From an uncultured Alphaproteobacteria bacterium (lineage in GTDB: Bacteria; Pseudomonadota; Alphaproteobacteria; MPNO01; UBA2964), in NCBI GenBank assembly GCA_951812775.1, contig OX638326.1:2801391-2865390 (forward strand): a DNA stretch of 64,000 bases, written 5' to 3'. Numbering within the stretch: position 1 is the first letter of the stretch; the number at the start of each line of letters is the position of its first letter. The position numbers were made by a program, and so were the translations under genes. The notes below the pieces were generated by a model, which did no database searches, was not told where the DNA came from, and worked only from the letters and a program-made list of their open reading frames with translations. Below are positions 38,659 to 48,186 of this stretch, one piece after another.

Positions 38659-39728
38659 TGTCGTCCTCGTTTAGGGACCAGATATTGCATTCCTAGCCAG
38701 CGCCAACGACCGTTCTTTTCAAGTAAGGTGCAGTTCATCCGAGTCCGGCCCGGTGGAAAGGCTTCCGCCGCCCTGACTTCAATACGCCTTTCCCCTAACC
38801 TCTCCACATTAACTTTACCCTGACGCGTTGCGTAACAGGCTATTCTGGAAAGGCGTTTTACGGCGTCACCCTCGACCGTGAATCCGAATGGCGGCGGGTT
38901 CATCTGGCCCTTTAGGTAGGGGTCGGGTGGTGTCAGGTCGCTCACTTTGAAAGGTAAAGCCCTTACGGCCAATCGGAACCGCTGTATGTCACCGAAGGCT
39001 TCGTTGAACGCAAAGCGTGGTAAATAATTGAAATCCGAGCCTTTGTAGATGGCACCGGAATGTTGACCAAAGCCCGCTTCAAATCCGGCCTCGCGGGTAA
39101 CCTTCCCCACTGCCAAGCTGTATTCACCATACGGGTAGGCAATGATCTTGGGTACAAACCCTAGCTCTTTCTCGAACCGTGCGTTAGATGCCTGGAGGTC
39201 GGCCATGTTTTGTTTTTCAGAGGCGTGTGGCATATGCAGATGGGTTGCGGTCTGGCTACCAATTGTCACTCCGGCATTTTGCATTTCACGGAGCTGGTCC
39301 CATGACATATAGCCACCGGTCCCGCGATCAAGCGGTTTCGTGGCCACGAAAAGCGTGAATGGAAACCTTGCCTCGCGAAGCATCGGCCAGCCCGTTTTGT
39401 AGACCGATAAAAACGCGTCATCGATCGTGATACCAACAGTTTTGTCAGGCAGTTCGGCGCCTGAGCGAATGGCTGCCAATATCTCGGGTACAGGTTTGAC
39501 GACATAGTTGCCGTCCTTTAATTCCTTTAAATGAGTGGCAAGTTGTTCGACGGTCGTATTTGTAGAGGGATACCGACTTTCACCAAACCGATGATACATG
39601 ACGATAACCGCTGAATCGGCAGCGAAAACGCCCGCCGGCGCGAGAGCTGCAAATAGAGCGAAAAAAATCCAAATAAAATAACGCTTACCGCGAACTGCGG
39701 AGGTAAACATCGTCGCCAACCAACCCAA
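38655..39728 (-). CDS. Exported polysaccharide deacetylase (NodB-like)
   Basis: The 357-residue product has a signal peptide (hydrophobic about 18-35; AGVFA) and a NodB-type domain: the motif-1 equivalent is VGITIDDAFLSVYKTGWP (Asp-Asp present), motif 2 is THLHMPHA with two histidines, and IAYPYGEYS follows. Such enzymes de-N-acetylate polysaccharides such as peptidoglycan or poly-GlcNAc. A C-terminal region of about 80 residues is extra. It is convergent with the glucosaminidase gene. Confidence 0.85.
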   Translation of the reverse strand: MGWLATMFTSAVRGKRYFIWIFFALFAALAPAGVFAADSAVIVMYHRFGESRYPSTNTTVEQLATHLKELKDGNYVVKPVPEILAAIRSGAELPDKTVGITIDDAFLSVYKTGWPMLREARFPFTLFVATKPLDRGTGGYMSWDQLREMQNAGVTIGSQTATHLHMPHASEKQNMADLQASNARFEKELGFVPKIIAYPYGEYSLAVGKVTREAGFEAGFGQHSGAIYKGSDFNYLPRFAFNEAFGDIQRFRLAVRALPFKVSDLTPPDPYLKGQMNPPPFGFTVEGDAVKRLSRIACYATRQGKVNVERLGERRIEVRAAEAFPPGRTRMNCTLLEKNGRWRWLGMQYLVPKRGRH

Positions 39729-39796
39729 ATCGTAATTACGACACTTTTATAACAGGTTTTTGCGCCAGATTCGATAGTCTTTTGTGACTTCGCCTC

Positions 39797-40363
39797 TCAT
39801 TTGGATGGCATCATATGCTTGGGTATTTCCGCATCGCTGACCAGAGGATAGCGGCGCGAATCGAAAAGCTGGTAATGCCACCACTCATTGCGATAAAAAT
39901 CCCACCCTGCCTGGGTCATAATTCCGAGAAGGATTAACCGGTTTTGTTGTGCAGATGTCGAAATATCCTTGTTGCCGTGATGCGATTTTGGTGTGAACGC
40001 GTCAAAACCCGTCCCCATATCAATTATTTCGCCGTCGGGCGTGGCAAGCGTGAGATCGACGGCAACACCTCTGGAATGTGGAGAACCACGTCGGGGGTCG
40101 GCGAGAAAGTCCGGGTCCGGTGTATGGTTCCACAGAACCCACTGTGCCTCGCTTGGCCGGAACGCATCGTAAATCCTCATCCGATAGCCAAGATTAGTCG
40201 CGGTCTCTATTGCGCGGGTCAGGGCTACCGCGGCGTCTTCATGCAAATAACAAACCGCATTCTGGTAAACTGGTTCGCCGGTAAAGTTTTGAGGTGTCGC
40301 GTAGGCCAGTGTGATATCAACATCAAAATCCGGCGCTGCTATTTCAATCAAATCCATTGGCAA
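39797..40363 (-). CDS. D-alanyl-D-alanine dipeptidase (VanX/DdpX-type)
   Basis: The 188-residue enzyme has the zinc-site blocks of the VanX family: SPHSRGVAVDLTLA (His and Asp ligands), MGTGFDAFTPKSHHG and the catalytic NEWWHYQL (Glu and His). It should hydrolyse D-Ala-D-Ala. No signal peptide is evident, so it is likely cytoplasmic and serves peptidoglycan recycling, not vancomycin resistance. It is divergent from tsaB. Confidence 0.9.
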   Translation of the reverse strand: MPMDLIEIAAPDFDVDITLAYATPQNFTGEPVYQNAVCYLHEDAAVALTRAIETATNLGYRMRIYDAFRPSEAQWVLWNHTPDPDFLADPRRGSPHSRGVAVDLTLATPDGEIIDMGTGFDAFTPKSHHGNKDISTSAQQNRLILLGIMTQAGWDFYRNEWWHYQLFDSRRYPLVSDAEIPKHMMPSK

Positions 40364-40422
40364 GACATCTTTCCAAGAACAAACACCACCCTATTCTTCT
40401 TGCAAACGGCGCGAATCGGAAG

Positions 40423-41106
40423 ATGAAGGTTCTCGGAATAGATTCGGCACTTGGTGCGTGCTCTGTGGCGGTTTGGGATAAAACCGTCCTTAGTCGAGAG
40501 CATGAGGTTATGACCCGGGGACATGTCGAAAAACTGGTTCCAATGATACAGGGCGTCGTGACGGTGGCCGGGATTGGATACGATCAGCTTGAGTTGATTG
40601 CAGTGTCGATAGGTCCCGGCTCCTTTACAGGTTTGCGCGCGGGTTTGGCGGCAGCTAGGGGTTTAGGGCTCGCGCTAAATATCCCGGTGCACGGTGTTAC
40701 CACGCTGGAAGCTGTTGCTACTTCCGCTGCCCGTTTGCATCCGACCAAGCCCTCTGACGTTATTCTTGTTGCCCTCGAAACAAAACGCTCGGACATTTAT
40801 GTTCAAACGTTTGACAATCAAGGTATCGCTCAAGGGGAGCCCTCGGCTGAATTGCCAACTGCAGTAGCTGATTTGATCGTGGATGGCATGCATATTTGCG
40901 GTGACGCTGCGGACAGAATATTGACGAAACTGGACAGCGATCAGAGAAAGAACGTCAATCTACTTGGAGATGTTGAACGGCCGGATGCTGGAGAAATCGC
41001 AGAGATCGCGGCGCGCCGGATACGGAATCCTGTGCCAGCTGAGCCCCTGTATATTCACCCACCAGCCGCCAAGATTCCTGAGGCGGCGGGTAGGTTGCGC
41101 CCATGA
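40423..41106 (+). CDS. tsaB: tRNA threonylcarbamoyladenosine biosynthesis protein TsaB
   Basis: TsaB is the scaffold partner of TsaD and TsaE in forming t6A at tRNA position 37. The 227-residue form (ATG at 40423) begins MKVLGIDSALGACSVAV and has SIGPGSFTGLRAGLAAARGL, the family signature. A longer upstream frame from 40357 overlaps the divergent dipeptidase gene. The stop overlaps rimI by 4 bp. Confidence 0.95.
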   Translation: MKVLGIDSALGACSVAVWDKTVLSREHEVMTRGHVEKLVPMIQGVVTVAGIGYDQLELIAVSIGPGSFTGLRAGLAAARGLGLALNIPVHGVTTLEAVATSAARLHPTKPSDVILVALETKRSDIYVQTFDNQGIAQGEPSAELPTAVADLIVDGMHICGDAADRILTKLDSDQRKNVNLLGDVERPDAGEIAEIAARRIRNPVPAEPLYIHPPAAKIPEAAGRLRP

Positions 41107-41576
41107 CGTCGCAAAGCAATATAGAAACTCTCAGGACTGCCGATATAGATATTGTCGCGAAGATTCATGCGACTTGTTTTTTTGATGCCTGGGGACCATC
41201 CATGCTGCGTCAAGTGTTGGACATGCCGGGAACATTCGGTCTGGTTGCGCGCCGACCAAACTATAGCTCGATTGTGGGGTTCGCATTGGTGCGCGTTGCG
41301 GCGGATGAATGTGAATTGCTGTCTTTAGGCGTAGCTTCCGAATACCGCGCCAACGGTGCGGGCGCGCAGCTTCTTAAGGCCGCGATGGCCCGTGCTATTG
41401 CCGAGCGGGCGCGATGGTTTTTTCTTGAGGTTGCTGAGGACAACAAAGCGGCCCTGCGCCTCTATGCGGCACACGGTTTAACCAAAGTCGGGTACCGCCT
41501 TAATTATTATGAGAATGCAGATGGCAGCAAAACCAACGCCCTTACAATGCGCTGCGCTCTCCCTGATTTAGTGTAA
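41103..41576 (+). CDS. rimI: Ribosomal protein S18-alanine N-acetyltransferase
   Basis: The 157-residue GNAT acetyltransferase has the acetyl-CoA loop ASEYRANGAGAQLLKAAM (about 80-97) and FFLEVAEDNKAALRLYAAHG, the RimI type. RimI acetylates the N-terminal alanine of S18. Partnership with tsaB is the usual bacterial arrangement, and the two genes overlap by 4 bp. Confidence 0.92.
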   Translation: MTSQSNIETLRTADIDIVAKIHATCFFDAWGPSMLRQVLDMPGTFGLVARRPNYSSIVGFALVRVAADECELLSLGVASEYRANGAGAQLLKAAMARAIAERARWFFLEVAEDNKAALRLYAAHGLTKVGYRLNYYENADGSKTNALTMRCALPDLV

Positions 41577-41586
41577 CCCCCGAATT

Positions 41587-41844
41587 TCAGGCCTTTTTTA
41601 TTCTTAAGTGATGCACGTCTTTCAAGCCTGCATTGTTTTGATTTTCCTCGGGCTCCAGGGACAAGACGATGTGCCCAAGCTCCGTGACTGAGGCGGGGAC
41701 GTTTTGCAATGGCTCTTCGCCGACCAGCCGTATATCGGCTGTATCGCCGGTCTTCATTTTCTCAATCAGTAACCGTGTTTTGACGAAGGTCATCGGACAG
41801 ACCTCCGTGGTGATATCAAGGAAGTGTTCGGTGGTTACGGCCAT
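41587..41844 (-). CDS. TusA/SirA-family sulfurtransferase-like protein
   Basis: The 85-residue protein has the family motif EVCPMTFVKTRLLIEKM with the conserved active cysteine (Cys16-17 region) and the C-terminal strand LGHIVLSLEPEENQ. TusA relays sulfur for thiolation; whether this paralogue acts in tRNA thiolation or other sulfur traffic is unknown. It is divergent from fur and convergent with rimI. Confidence 0.9.
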   Translation of the reverse strand: MAVTTEHFLDITTEVCPMTFVKTRLLIEKMKTGDTADIRLVGEEPLQNVPASVTELGHIVLSLEPEENQNNAGLKDVHHLRIKKA

Positions 41845-41978
41845 TTCAAAGTTTGCGTGGCAAAAGTCGAGCTTAGGTTACTTGGTATCCTAACATAGGA
41901 TTGTCCGACACGATGGCCAACGGTTTTTGTCTCCAAAAATAAATTCGACAACGCGGTCCCTTTTTTGGCGGCATTCGC

Positions 41979-41984
41979 TATAGT
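41979..41984 (+). promoter_or_regulatory. -10-like element directly before fur
   Basis: TATAGT sits only 6 bp before the fur ATG, and no Shine-Dalgarno is present between them. If this hexamer is the -10 box, the transcript would start at or near the ATG (leaderless). No clear -35 is visible. Confidence 0.3.
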
Positions 41985-41990
41985 AGTACT

Positions 41991-42473
41991 ATGGCAAATG
42001 AAAATACCGCCTCTAATGTGACTCCCTCGATGTCGAGTATAGAAAGCGCCTGCATTGAAAAGGGCATGAAGATGACAGAGCAGCGCCGTGTCATTGCGCG
42101 CGTCTTGTCGGATTCTACTGATCACCCTGATGTCGAAGACGTCTACAAGCGGGCGTCAGAAATCGATCCTAAAATTAGTATAGCGACGGTTTATCGGACA
42201 CTGAGATTATTTGATATTGCGAATATCATTGATCGCCATGATTTTGGTGATGGACGTGCCCGTTACGAAGTTGCCGCAGAAGGTTCACATCACCATCATC
42301 TAATTGACATGAAAACTGGTCACGTTCTGGAGTTCGAGAATGAAGAACTTGAGAGCATTAAAAGGCGAATTGCGCGTGAACTGGGATATAAGCTTGTCGG
42401 TGAAAGATTGGAACTTTACGGCGTTCCATTTGGGTCAGGTGAAGAAGCACCGGATACCGAAAACGAGACCTGA
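41991..42473 (+). CDS. fur: Fur-family transcriptional regulator (Fur/Mur-like)
   Basis: The 160-residue metalloregulator has the winged helix with MTEQRRVIARVLSDSTDHP and ISIATVYRTLRLFD, then the dimerisation domain with SHHHHLIDMKTGHVLEF. It lacks the C-terminal CxxC zinc motifs found in many Fur proteins, which is normal for alphaproteobacterial Fur/Mur. It may respond to iron or manganese. The position between rimI and olsBA-miaB agrees with alphaproteobacterial synteny. Confidence 0.92.
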   Translation: MANENTASNVTPSMSSIESACIEKGMKMTEQRRVIARVLSDSTDHPDVEDVYKRASEIDPKISIATVYRTLRLFDIANIIDRHDFGDGRARYEVAAEGSHHHHLIDMKTGHVLEFENEELESIKRRIARELGYKLVGERLELYGVPFGSGEEAPDTENET

Positions 42474-42578
42474 GTTTCCACAGGGATATACCTGTTCACA
42501 AAAACCATTCTTAATTTCGCGCCGATCACCGGGTGATTTGGTATACACGATGATCGAAAAATTAACTCGGAGGTGGTC

Positions 42579-43400
42579 ATGGACACCTTAACCGCAAATT
42601 TCGATTCAATTGCACCGATAACCTCCGGCAACCTGATCGTCCGGTTGGCAGAATCTCGGGAAGAAATTGCCGCTGCGCAATCACTGCGGTACAGGGTTTT
42701 CTATGAGGAGATGGACGCCGTCCCGTCCCCTGAAATGGAATTTCTGCGGTCAGACTTCGACCAATTTGATGATGTCTGTGATCATTTGCTCGTATTTTGT
42801 AAGGATCGTACCGATTTGCCCTGTGGTGTCGTTGGTACTTACCGGATTTTACGGCGTAGTGTCGCTATGCGTTGCAACGGATTCTACTCGGCAAGCGAGT
42901 TTGATCTCGGGCCGTTGTTGGATGTTGAAGGGGAGATCATGGAGCTTGGCCGGTCTTGTGTTGATGTTGATCACCGCACGCGTCCGACAATGCAACTGCT
43001 TTGGCAGGCCATTGCAACCTATGCTCAACACTATCAGATAGAAGTGCTTTTCGGGTGTGCGAGTGTACCGGGGATTGATGTCGATAAATTGAAACGCCTC
43101 CTTTCATATCTTCATCATTTTCATCTCGCGCCCACCGAAATTAGACCGCGGGCTGTTGCGGATCGCTATGTCGATCTAAACCGTATGCCAAAAGCCGCCA
43201 TCGAAATTCGTCCGGCATGGAAATCGCTTCCGCCCCTGATCAAGGGTTATCTTCGGCTCGGCGGTTTTGTCGGTGACGGCGCCGTGATCGACCCACAATT
43301 TAATACGACGGATGTATCCATCATCGTTAAAACCAGGCTCATAACAGAGAAGTATTTCAAGCATTATGAACGTTCTGCACACTGGTCACCCGATCGATAA
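42579..43400 (+). CDS. olsB: Ornithine lipid synthesis: L-ornithine N-alpha-acyltransferase
   Basis: OlsB transfers a 3-hydroxyacyl chain from ACP to ornithine, the first step of ornithine-lipid synthesis. The 273-residue form (ATG at 42579 with CGGAGG upstream; a GTG at 42573 is possible) is a GNAT-like PF13444 protein: SLRYRVFYEEM, DVCDHLLVF, GVVGTYRIL and ELGRSCVDVDHRTRPTMQLLW. It overlaps olsA by 35 bp, so the two are probably translated together. Confidence 0.9.
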   Translation: MDTLTANFDSIAPITSGNLIVRLAESREEIAAAQSLRYRVFYEEMDAVPSPEMEFLRSDFDQFDDVCDHLLVFCKDRTDLPCGVVGTYRILRRSVAMRCNGFYSASEFDLGPLLDVEGEIMELGRSCVDVDHRTRPTMQLLWQAIATYAQHYQIEVLFGCASVPGIDVDKLKRLLSYLHHFHLAPTEIRPRAVADRYVDLNRMPKAAIEIRPAWKSLPPLIKGYLRLGGFVGDGAVIDPQFNTTDVSIIVKTRLITEKYFKHYERSAHWSPDR

Positions 43401-44244
43401 CGGGTTGAGCTCACCGAGCCGGGCAGTCCTTCGGCTTTTTGCCTATCTGGCATTGACGGTTTTTCTGTTACCTATTCAGGCTCTGGCTGTCCTTTCCGGT
43501 ACGAAGGTATCCAAAGTTACGCCGTTATTTTATCATCGTCTTTGCGCGCGTATTTTTGGCTTTCGTATTCAGGTTCGCGGCCAGCCTTCGGCAGCCAAAC
43601 CAACGCTGTTTGTTTCCAACCATGTAAGCTACATGGACATTACGGTTCTTGGTTCTCTGCTTAACGCGTCATTTATCGCTAAAGCAGAGGTGTCGAAATG
43701 GCCGCTCTTTGGTCAGTTGGCGAAACTGAATAAGACAATATTTGTTCAACGGCGAGGACCACGAGCTGCGGCACAGCGTGATGAAATTTCCGATCGCCTG
43801 TCTAATGGAGACAGTCTGATCCTGTTTCCGGAAGGAACCAGTGCTGATGGTTTACACGTGCTGCCATTTAAAAGTGCGCTTTTTTCGGTCGCTGAACAGC
43901 GTGGGCGTTCAGAGCCGCTTACACTCCAACCTGTATCAATTTCGTATTCCCAACTTGATGGCATCCCGCTCTGTCGTTTTCTTTTGCCGCATTTTGCCTG
44001 GTATGGCGACATGACCATGGTGTCCCATGTGTTTACCCTTGTTGGCCTGGGACTCGTGACAATTGATGTCACCTTCCATGAGCCCGCTTTGAGTGATCGG
44101 TTCAAAACACGAAAAGAGATGGCGCAATATTGTCACCGAAGGGTTGCTGCGGGCGCCAGCCGCTCTAACCAGCCGATTGCACCTCTTCCGGAGACGGCGG
44201 AAGACAGGGATGATCTGCATCAAGGGCGCCCCGCCTTTTCTTGA
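43366..44244 (+). CDS. olsA: Lyso-ornithine lipid/1-acylglycerol-3-phosphate acyltransferase
   Basis: OlsA completes ornithine lipid by O-acylation. The 292-residue protein has an N-terminal hydrophobic helix (about 22-45) and the acyltransferase motifs NHVSYMDITVLG (HX4D) and FPEGTSADG, i.e. the PlsC family. Position after olsB supports the ornithine-lipid role; a general PlsC-like activity cannot be excluded. Confidence 0.88.
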   Translation: MNVLHTGHPIDNGLSSPSRAVLRLFAYLALTVFLLPIQALAVLSGTKVSKVTPLFYHRLCARIFGFRIQVRGQPSAAKPTLFVSNHVSYMDITVLGSLLNASFIAKAEVSKWPLFGQLAKLNKTIFVQRRGPRAAAQRDEISDRLSNGDSLILFPEGTSADGLHVLPFKSALFSVAEQRGRSEPLTLQPVSISYSQLDGIPLCRFLLPHFAWYGDMTMVSHVFTLVGLGLVTIDVTFHEPALSDRFKTRKEMAQYCHRRVAAGASRSNQPIAPLPETAEDRDDLHQGRPAFS

Positions 44245-44305
44245 CTAATGGCGATACGGTGATAGTGTCGAACTACGTTGCGACAGTATATCCTCCAGTG
44301 ATTAA

Positions 44306-45718
44306 GTGCTGGTGAAAAGAGTGCAACGCACATTTTCGGATTGCTCCTTGGCGAAAAAGGTTTTTATCAAAAGCTACGGCTGTCAGATGAACGTCTACGA
44401 CTCTGCGCGTATGGCGGATGTTATGGCACCGGAAGGCTATGTTTCCACGGAAACGGCTGACGATGCCGACTTGGTTATATTGAACACCTGCCATATTCGG
44501 GAAAAGGCGGCGGAAAAAGTTTATTCAGAGCTCGGCAGGCTACGGGACTCGGAAGAGGACGGCACCATGATTGCCGTTGCTGGATGTGTGGCGCAGGCCG
44601 AAGGCGACGAAATTATGCGGCGCGCGCCCTATGTTGACCTCGTTGTCGGACCGCAGAGTTATCATCGATTACCCAAACTGGTTGCTGGTGCCGTGGCAGA
44701 AAGAGACCGATCCGGCCGTTCCCGCGTTATCGATACTGATTTTCCCGCTGAATCTAAGTTTGATTTTATGCCTGCAGCGCAGGTTTCAGGACCCTCAGCC
44801 TTTCTAACGATCCAGGAAGGTTGCGATAAGTTTTGTGCCTTTTGCGTCGTGCCTTACACACGCGGCGCTGAATTTTCCCGTCCCGTCGACGCGGTTTTAA
44901 ATGAAGCACAACAGCTGGTAAGCGATGGTGTGATCGAGATTACGCTGCTTGGACAAAACGTAAATGCCTATCACGGAGATGATGACGGTCTTGCGGGGCT
45001 TATCCGAAAACTCTCCGTCATTAACGGACTTGAGCGGATCCGGTATACAACGTCACACCCACGGGACATGACACCAGATCTAATAGCCGTCCATGGGGAG
45101 GTCCCGCAGCTTATGCCGTATCTCCACCTGCCGATTCAATCGGGGTCGGATTCCATTCTTGCGCGTATGAATCGCAAGCACGGGGCGGATGATTACCTGA
45201 AAACAATCGATGCCCTGCGAGCAGTAAGACCTGATATCGCATTGTCATCAGACTTTATTGTTGGTCACCCTGGTGAAACCGATGCCGATTTTGACGCGAC
45301 GATGGCGTTAATCAAGAACGTTGAATACGCTCAGGCATATTCTTTCAAATACAGCAAACGACCAGGTACACCTGCATCAGATATGGACGATCAAATTCCA
45401 GAAGAGGTGAAGTCAGATCGGCTAGCAGCTTTGCAAGCCTTGCTGAATGAACAGCAGCTTGCTTTCAATAAACAAACGATTGGTGCTGCCATACCAGTGC
45501 TTTTTGAAAGAAGGGGCAAGCTTCCCAATCAAATTGCCGGCCGTAGCCCCTGTATGCAAGCAGTGCATGTTACTTGTCCGACAGAAGAGGCGGCTGACAG
45601 ATATTTCGGAAAAACTGTGCCTATCCATATTACGGATGCTTTCGCTAACTCCCTTACCGGCACGCTTGACGATGGGGTGGCGGCAGAATCAACGCAAAGG
45701 GAGTCCGCACGCGCTTGA
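44306..45718 (+). CDS. miaB: tRNA-2-methylthio-N6-dimethylallyladenosine synthase MiaB
   Basis: MiaB is a radical SAM methylthiotransferase for i6A37 of tRNA. The 470-residue protein has the N-terminal cluster residues in [22 protein letters not shown] and [10 protein letters not shown], the radical SAM Cx3Cx2C in [16 protein letters not shown], and a C-terminal TRAM domain. The start is uncertain: GTG at 44306 or TTG at 44348. phoH begins inside the stop codon. Confidence 0.95.
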   Translation: MLVKRVQRTFSDCSLAKKVFIKSYGCQMNVYDSARMADVMAPEGYVSTETADDADLVILNTCHIREKAAEKVYSELGRLRDSEEDGTMIAVAGCVAQAEGDEIMRRAPYVDLVVGPQSYHRLPKLVAGAVAERDRSGRSRVIDTDFPAESKFDFMPAAQVSGPSAFLTIQEGCDKFCAFCVVPYTRGAEFSRPVDAVLNEAQQLVSDGVIEITLLGQNVNAYHGDDDGLAGLIRKLSVINGLERIRYTTSHPRDMTPDLIAVHGEVPQLMPYLHLPIQSGSDSILARMNRKHGADDYLKTIDALRAVRPDIALSSDFIVGHPGETDADFDATMALIKNVEYAQAYSFKYSKRPGTPASDMDDQIPEEVKSDRLAALQALLNEQQLAFNKQTIGAAIPVLFERRGKLPNQIAGRSPCMQAVHVTCPTEEAADRYFGKTVPIHITDAFANSLTGTLDDGVAAESTQRESARA

Positions 45719-46737
45719 GTCCCGATATTACATTAGGTGATCGCCACAATTCTTCGGAAGCAAATTCCGAAAATTCGACTGTTCTGCGCTTTGCGGATAA
45801 TAGGCTGTTGCCCTTGCTGTTTGGAGAGCATGACCGGCATCTCGCTAGAATCGAAGAAAGTTTCGGGATTAGAATTTCGTCGCGGGGAAACCGGGTGTCT
45901 TTGGCGGGAGAGGAGAGCGGCGTTGCCTTTGGTGCGAAGACGCTCAATGCCCTGTATCGCAGGTTGGAAAAGAATCTGCCGGTCAACCCGGCAGAGGTAG
46001 ATGCGGCCATCCGTCTGGCGGGAGACGCCAGGTCGAACAAAGGCGGGAGTACAAGGATGGGTTCAGAATATTCCATCCGAACGCCAAAGGGGATGCTTAC
46101 GGCAAGATCGACTGGCCAGCTTACCTATATGGAAGCGCTGGCACAGCAGCAGATGGTCTTTGGCATTGGCCCGGCCGGGACGGGGAAAACTTATCTTGCC
46201 GTTGCTACCGCTGCCTCGATGCTCATTTCTGGCGAAGTGGATCGCATCATACTATCGCGGCCTGCGGTTGAGGCGGGCGAACGGTTAGGCTTTTTGCCAG
46301 GCGATTTACGAGAAAAAATCGACCCCTATTTGGCGCCTCTCTATGGTGCTCTGCATGATATGTTGCCTGCAGATCAAGTGCTGAACCGGCTCAATTCCGG
46401 TGAGATTGAGGTGGCACCCCTGGCGTTTATGCGCGGTCGAACATTGTCGCACGCCTATGTAATTCTGGATGAAGCGCAGAACGCTACGAAGACACAGATG
46501 AAGATGTTTTTGACGCGAATTGGCGAGGGCTCAAGGATGGCAATCACCGGTGATCCCAGCCAGATTGATTTGCCGTCGGGAACGACATCAGGTCTAACAC
46601 ATGCCGTTGATACGCTTAATCATATAAAGGGTGTAAGCGTGGTCCGTTTTAATAGTGCCGACGTCGTGCGTCATCGATTGGTGACACAGATTGTCGAAGC
46701 CTATGACAAAGATGATAAATCGAGACGGTCACAATAA
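45715..46737 (+). CDS. phoH: PhoH-like ATPase
   Basis: The 340-residue protein has an N-terminal KH-like region and a RecA-type ATPase: [18 protein letters not shown] (Walker A, about 155), [36 protein letters not shown] (Walker B) and [13 protein letters not shown]. The translation start is a TTG overlapping the miaB stop (TTGA). It is co-transcribed with ybeY and corC and is thought to act in RNA or ribosome metabolism with YbeY. Confidence 0.94.
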   Translation: MSPDITLGDRHNSSEANSENSTVLRFADNRLLPLLFGEHDRHLARIEESFGIRISSRGNRVSLAGEESGVAFGAKTLNALYRRLEKNLPVNPAEVDAAIRLAGDARSNKGGSTRMGSEYSIRTPKGMLTARSTGQLTYMEALAQQQMVFGIGPAGTGKTYLAVATAASMLISGEVDRIILSRPAVEAGERLGFLPGDLREKIDPYLAPLYGALHDMLPADQVLNRLNSGEIEVAPLAFMRGRTLSHAYVILDEAQNATKTQMKMFLTRIGEGSRMAITGDPSQIDLPSGTTSGLTHAVDTLNHIKGVSVVRFNSADVVRHRLVTQIVEAYDKDDKSRRSQ

Positions 46738-46738
46738 A

Positions 46739-47281
46739 ATGTCAGGTAATTGTGACATGGTCGTTCCCCCAGCCGATCCGCTTTCTGTTGTTGTTGATCC
46801 GCGCTGTTCCGCGTGGATGCGTCTGGTTCCGGATGCGGCGGAGCGCTGTCGTTCCGCGGCGATGGCAGCTTTTGGTGCGGCAGGCGTCATGTCTGCGCAT
46901 ACTGAAGTAAGTGTTGTTTTGGCAGATGATATATTTATTCAATCGTTGAATAAGGACTGGCGACACCAGGACAGACCGACAAATGTTCTGGCCTTTCCAG
47001 GTGATGCCCCCGACTCTCTTGGAGACGGTGTGAAGCTTCTTGGCGATATTGTTATTGCCTCGGGCGTTGTACAACGGGAGGCCGTGGATGAAGGTCGTCC
47101 GGTCGGTGATCTCTTGGCGCATATGGTTGTTCACGGGACGCTTCACCTTTTGGGGTATGATCATTTAGCCGAAGATGAGGCTGTTGAGATGGAAGAACTC
47201 GAAACAAAAGCGCTTGCAGTACTGGGGATCAGTGACCCGTATTCAACAGAACAAATACAGGCCAGGCGCTTCAACCGATGA
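46739..47281 (+). CDS. ybeY: Endoribonuclease YbeY (16S rRNA maturation)
   Basis: YbeY is needed for 16S rRNA 3' maturation and ribosome quality control. The 180-residue form starts at the ATG immediately after the phoH stop. It has NVLAFPGD and the zinc-histidine motif HGTLHLLGYDH (HxxxHxxxxxH). A longer in-frame start at 46691 lies inside phoH and is unlikely. Its stop overlaps corC by 4 bp. Confidence 0.95.
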   Translation: MSGNCDMVVPPADPLSVVVDPRCSAWMRLVPDAAERCRSAAMAAFGAAGVMSAHTEVSVVLADDIFIQSLNKDWRHQDRPTNVLAFPGDAPDSLGDGVKLLGDIVIASGVVQREAVDEGRPVGDLLAHMVVHGTLHLLGYDHLAEDEAVEMEELETKALAVLGISDPYSTEQIQARRFNR

Positions 47282-48186
47282 AAACAAACGCTGATAATTC
47301 TGCTCCACAAAACCCGTCCGGAAACACTGATGGCGCAAACGGGGGTATCGAGGGCTGGTTCCGCCGGATATTTGGCATGCGCAATGGTGGTGATCTGCGC
47401 GGAACTCTTGAAGAACTGATTGAGCAGGAAGAAACCGGCGAACTTCCCGCATCCAGTGACGAGCTCACGCTGCTTCGAAATATTCTTGATCTGCATGGTC
47501 TCACAGTATATGACATCATGGTGCCGCGCGCGGACATCGTGGCCGTCGATATGGATATATCTCTTTCTGAGCTCGTAAGAATTATGAGTGAAGAAGCGCA
47601 TTCGCGCATTCCGGTCTATCGCGGATCCCTCGACGATATTGCCGGCATGGTGCACATCAAGGATGTGCTCGCCTGTTGGAACAACGAACAAAAAGTGAAA
47701 CTCGAAGAGATTGTGCGCTCGGTACTGTTTGTTGCACCGTCCATGCCTGTTCTTGAACTGTTATTGCAGATGCGGGTGAGCCGCGTGCATTTGGCGCTCG
47801 TCGTTGATGAATTTGGCGGCATTGATGGTATGGTTACCATTGAAGACCTCGTTGAAGAAATCGTCGGTGAGATCGAAGATGAACACGATGACGATGACAC
47901 ACCCCGAATTACGCAACGCGGCGATGGGACTCTGGTGGCGGACGCCCGAGTGCCGATTAAGGATTTTGAAGACCGTCTGGGCGAGATTTTAACAGATGAT
48001 GAGCGCGAGGAAGACATCGATACCCTCGGCGGTCTGGTGTTTTTCCTAGCAGGCAGGGTACCCGTGCGGGGTGAAGTTGTGCGGCATGGGTCAGGTTTTG
48101 AATTTGAAGTCCTGGATGCAGACCCGAGGCGCATTCGGCGCTTGCGCGTTTGTCAGCCGCCGCCCGCTATCGATGCAAGTAAATGA
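47278..48186 (+). CDS. corC: Hemolysin-family CBS domain protein (CorC-like)
   Basis: The 302-residue cytoplasmic protein has two CBS domains (about 75-130 and 135-195; VYDIMVPRADIVAVD, RIPVYRGSLDDIAGMVHIKDVLACW in two parts) and a C-terminal CorC/HlyC domain with DTLGGLVFFLAGRVPVRGE. CorC-type proteins influence magnesium and cobalt efflux. The conserved phoH-ybeY-corC-lnt run is common in proteobacteria. Confidence 0.94.
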   Translation: MKTNADNSAPQNPSGNTDGANGGIEGWFRRIFGMRNGGDLRGTLEELIEQEETGELPASSDELTLLRNILDLHGLTVYDIMVPRADIVAVDMDISLSELVRIMSEEAHSRIPVYRGSLDDIAGMVHIKDVLACWNNEQKVKLEEIVRSVLFVAPSMPVLELLLQMRVSRVHLALVVDEFGGIDGMVTIEDLVEEIVGEIEDEHDDDDTPRITQRGDGTLVADARVPIKDFEDRLGEILTDDEREEDIDTLGGLVFFLAGRVPVRGEVVRHGSGFEFEVLDADPRRIRRLRVCQPPPAIDASK

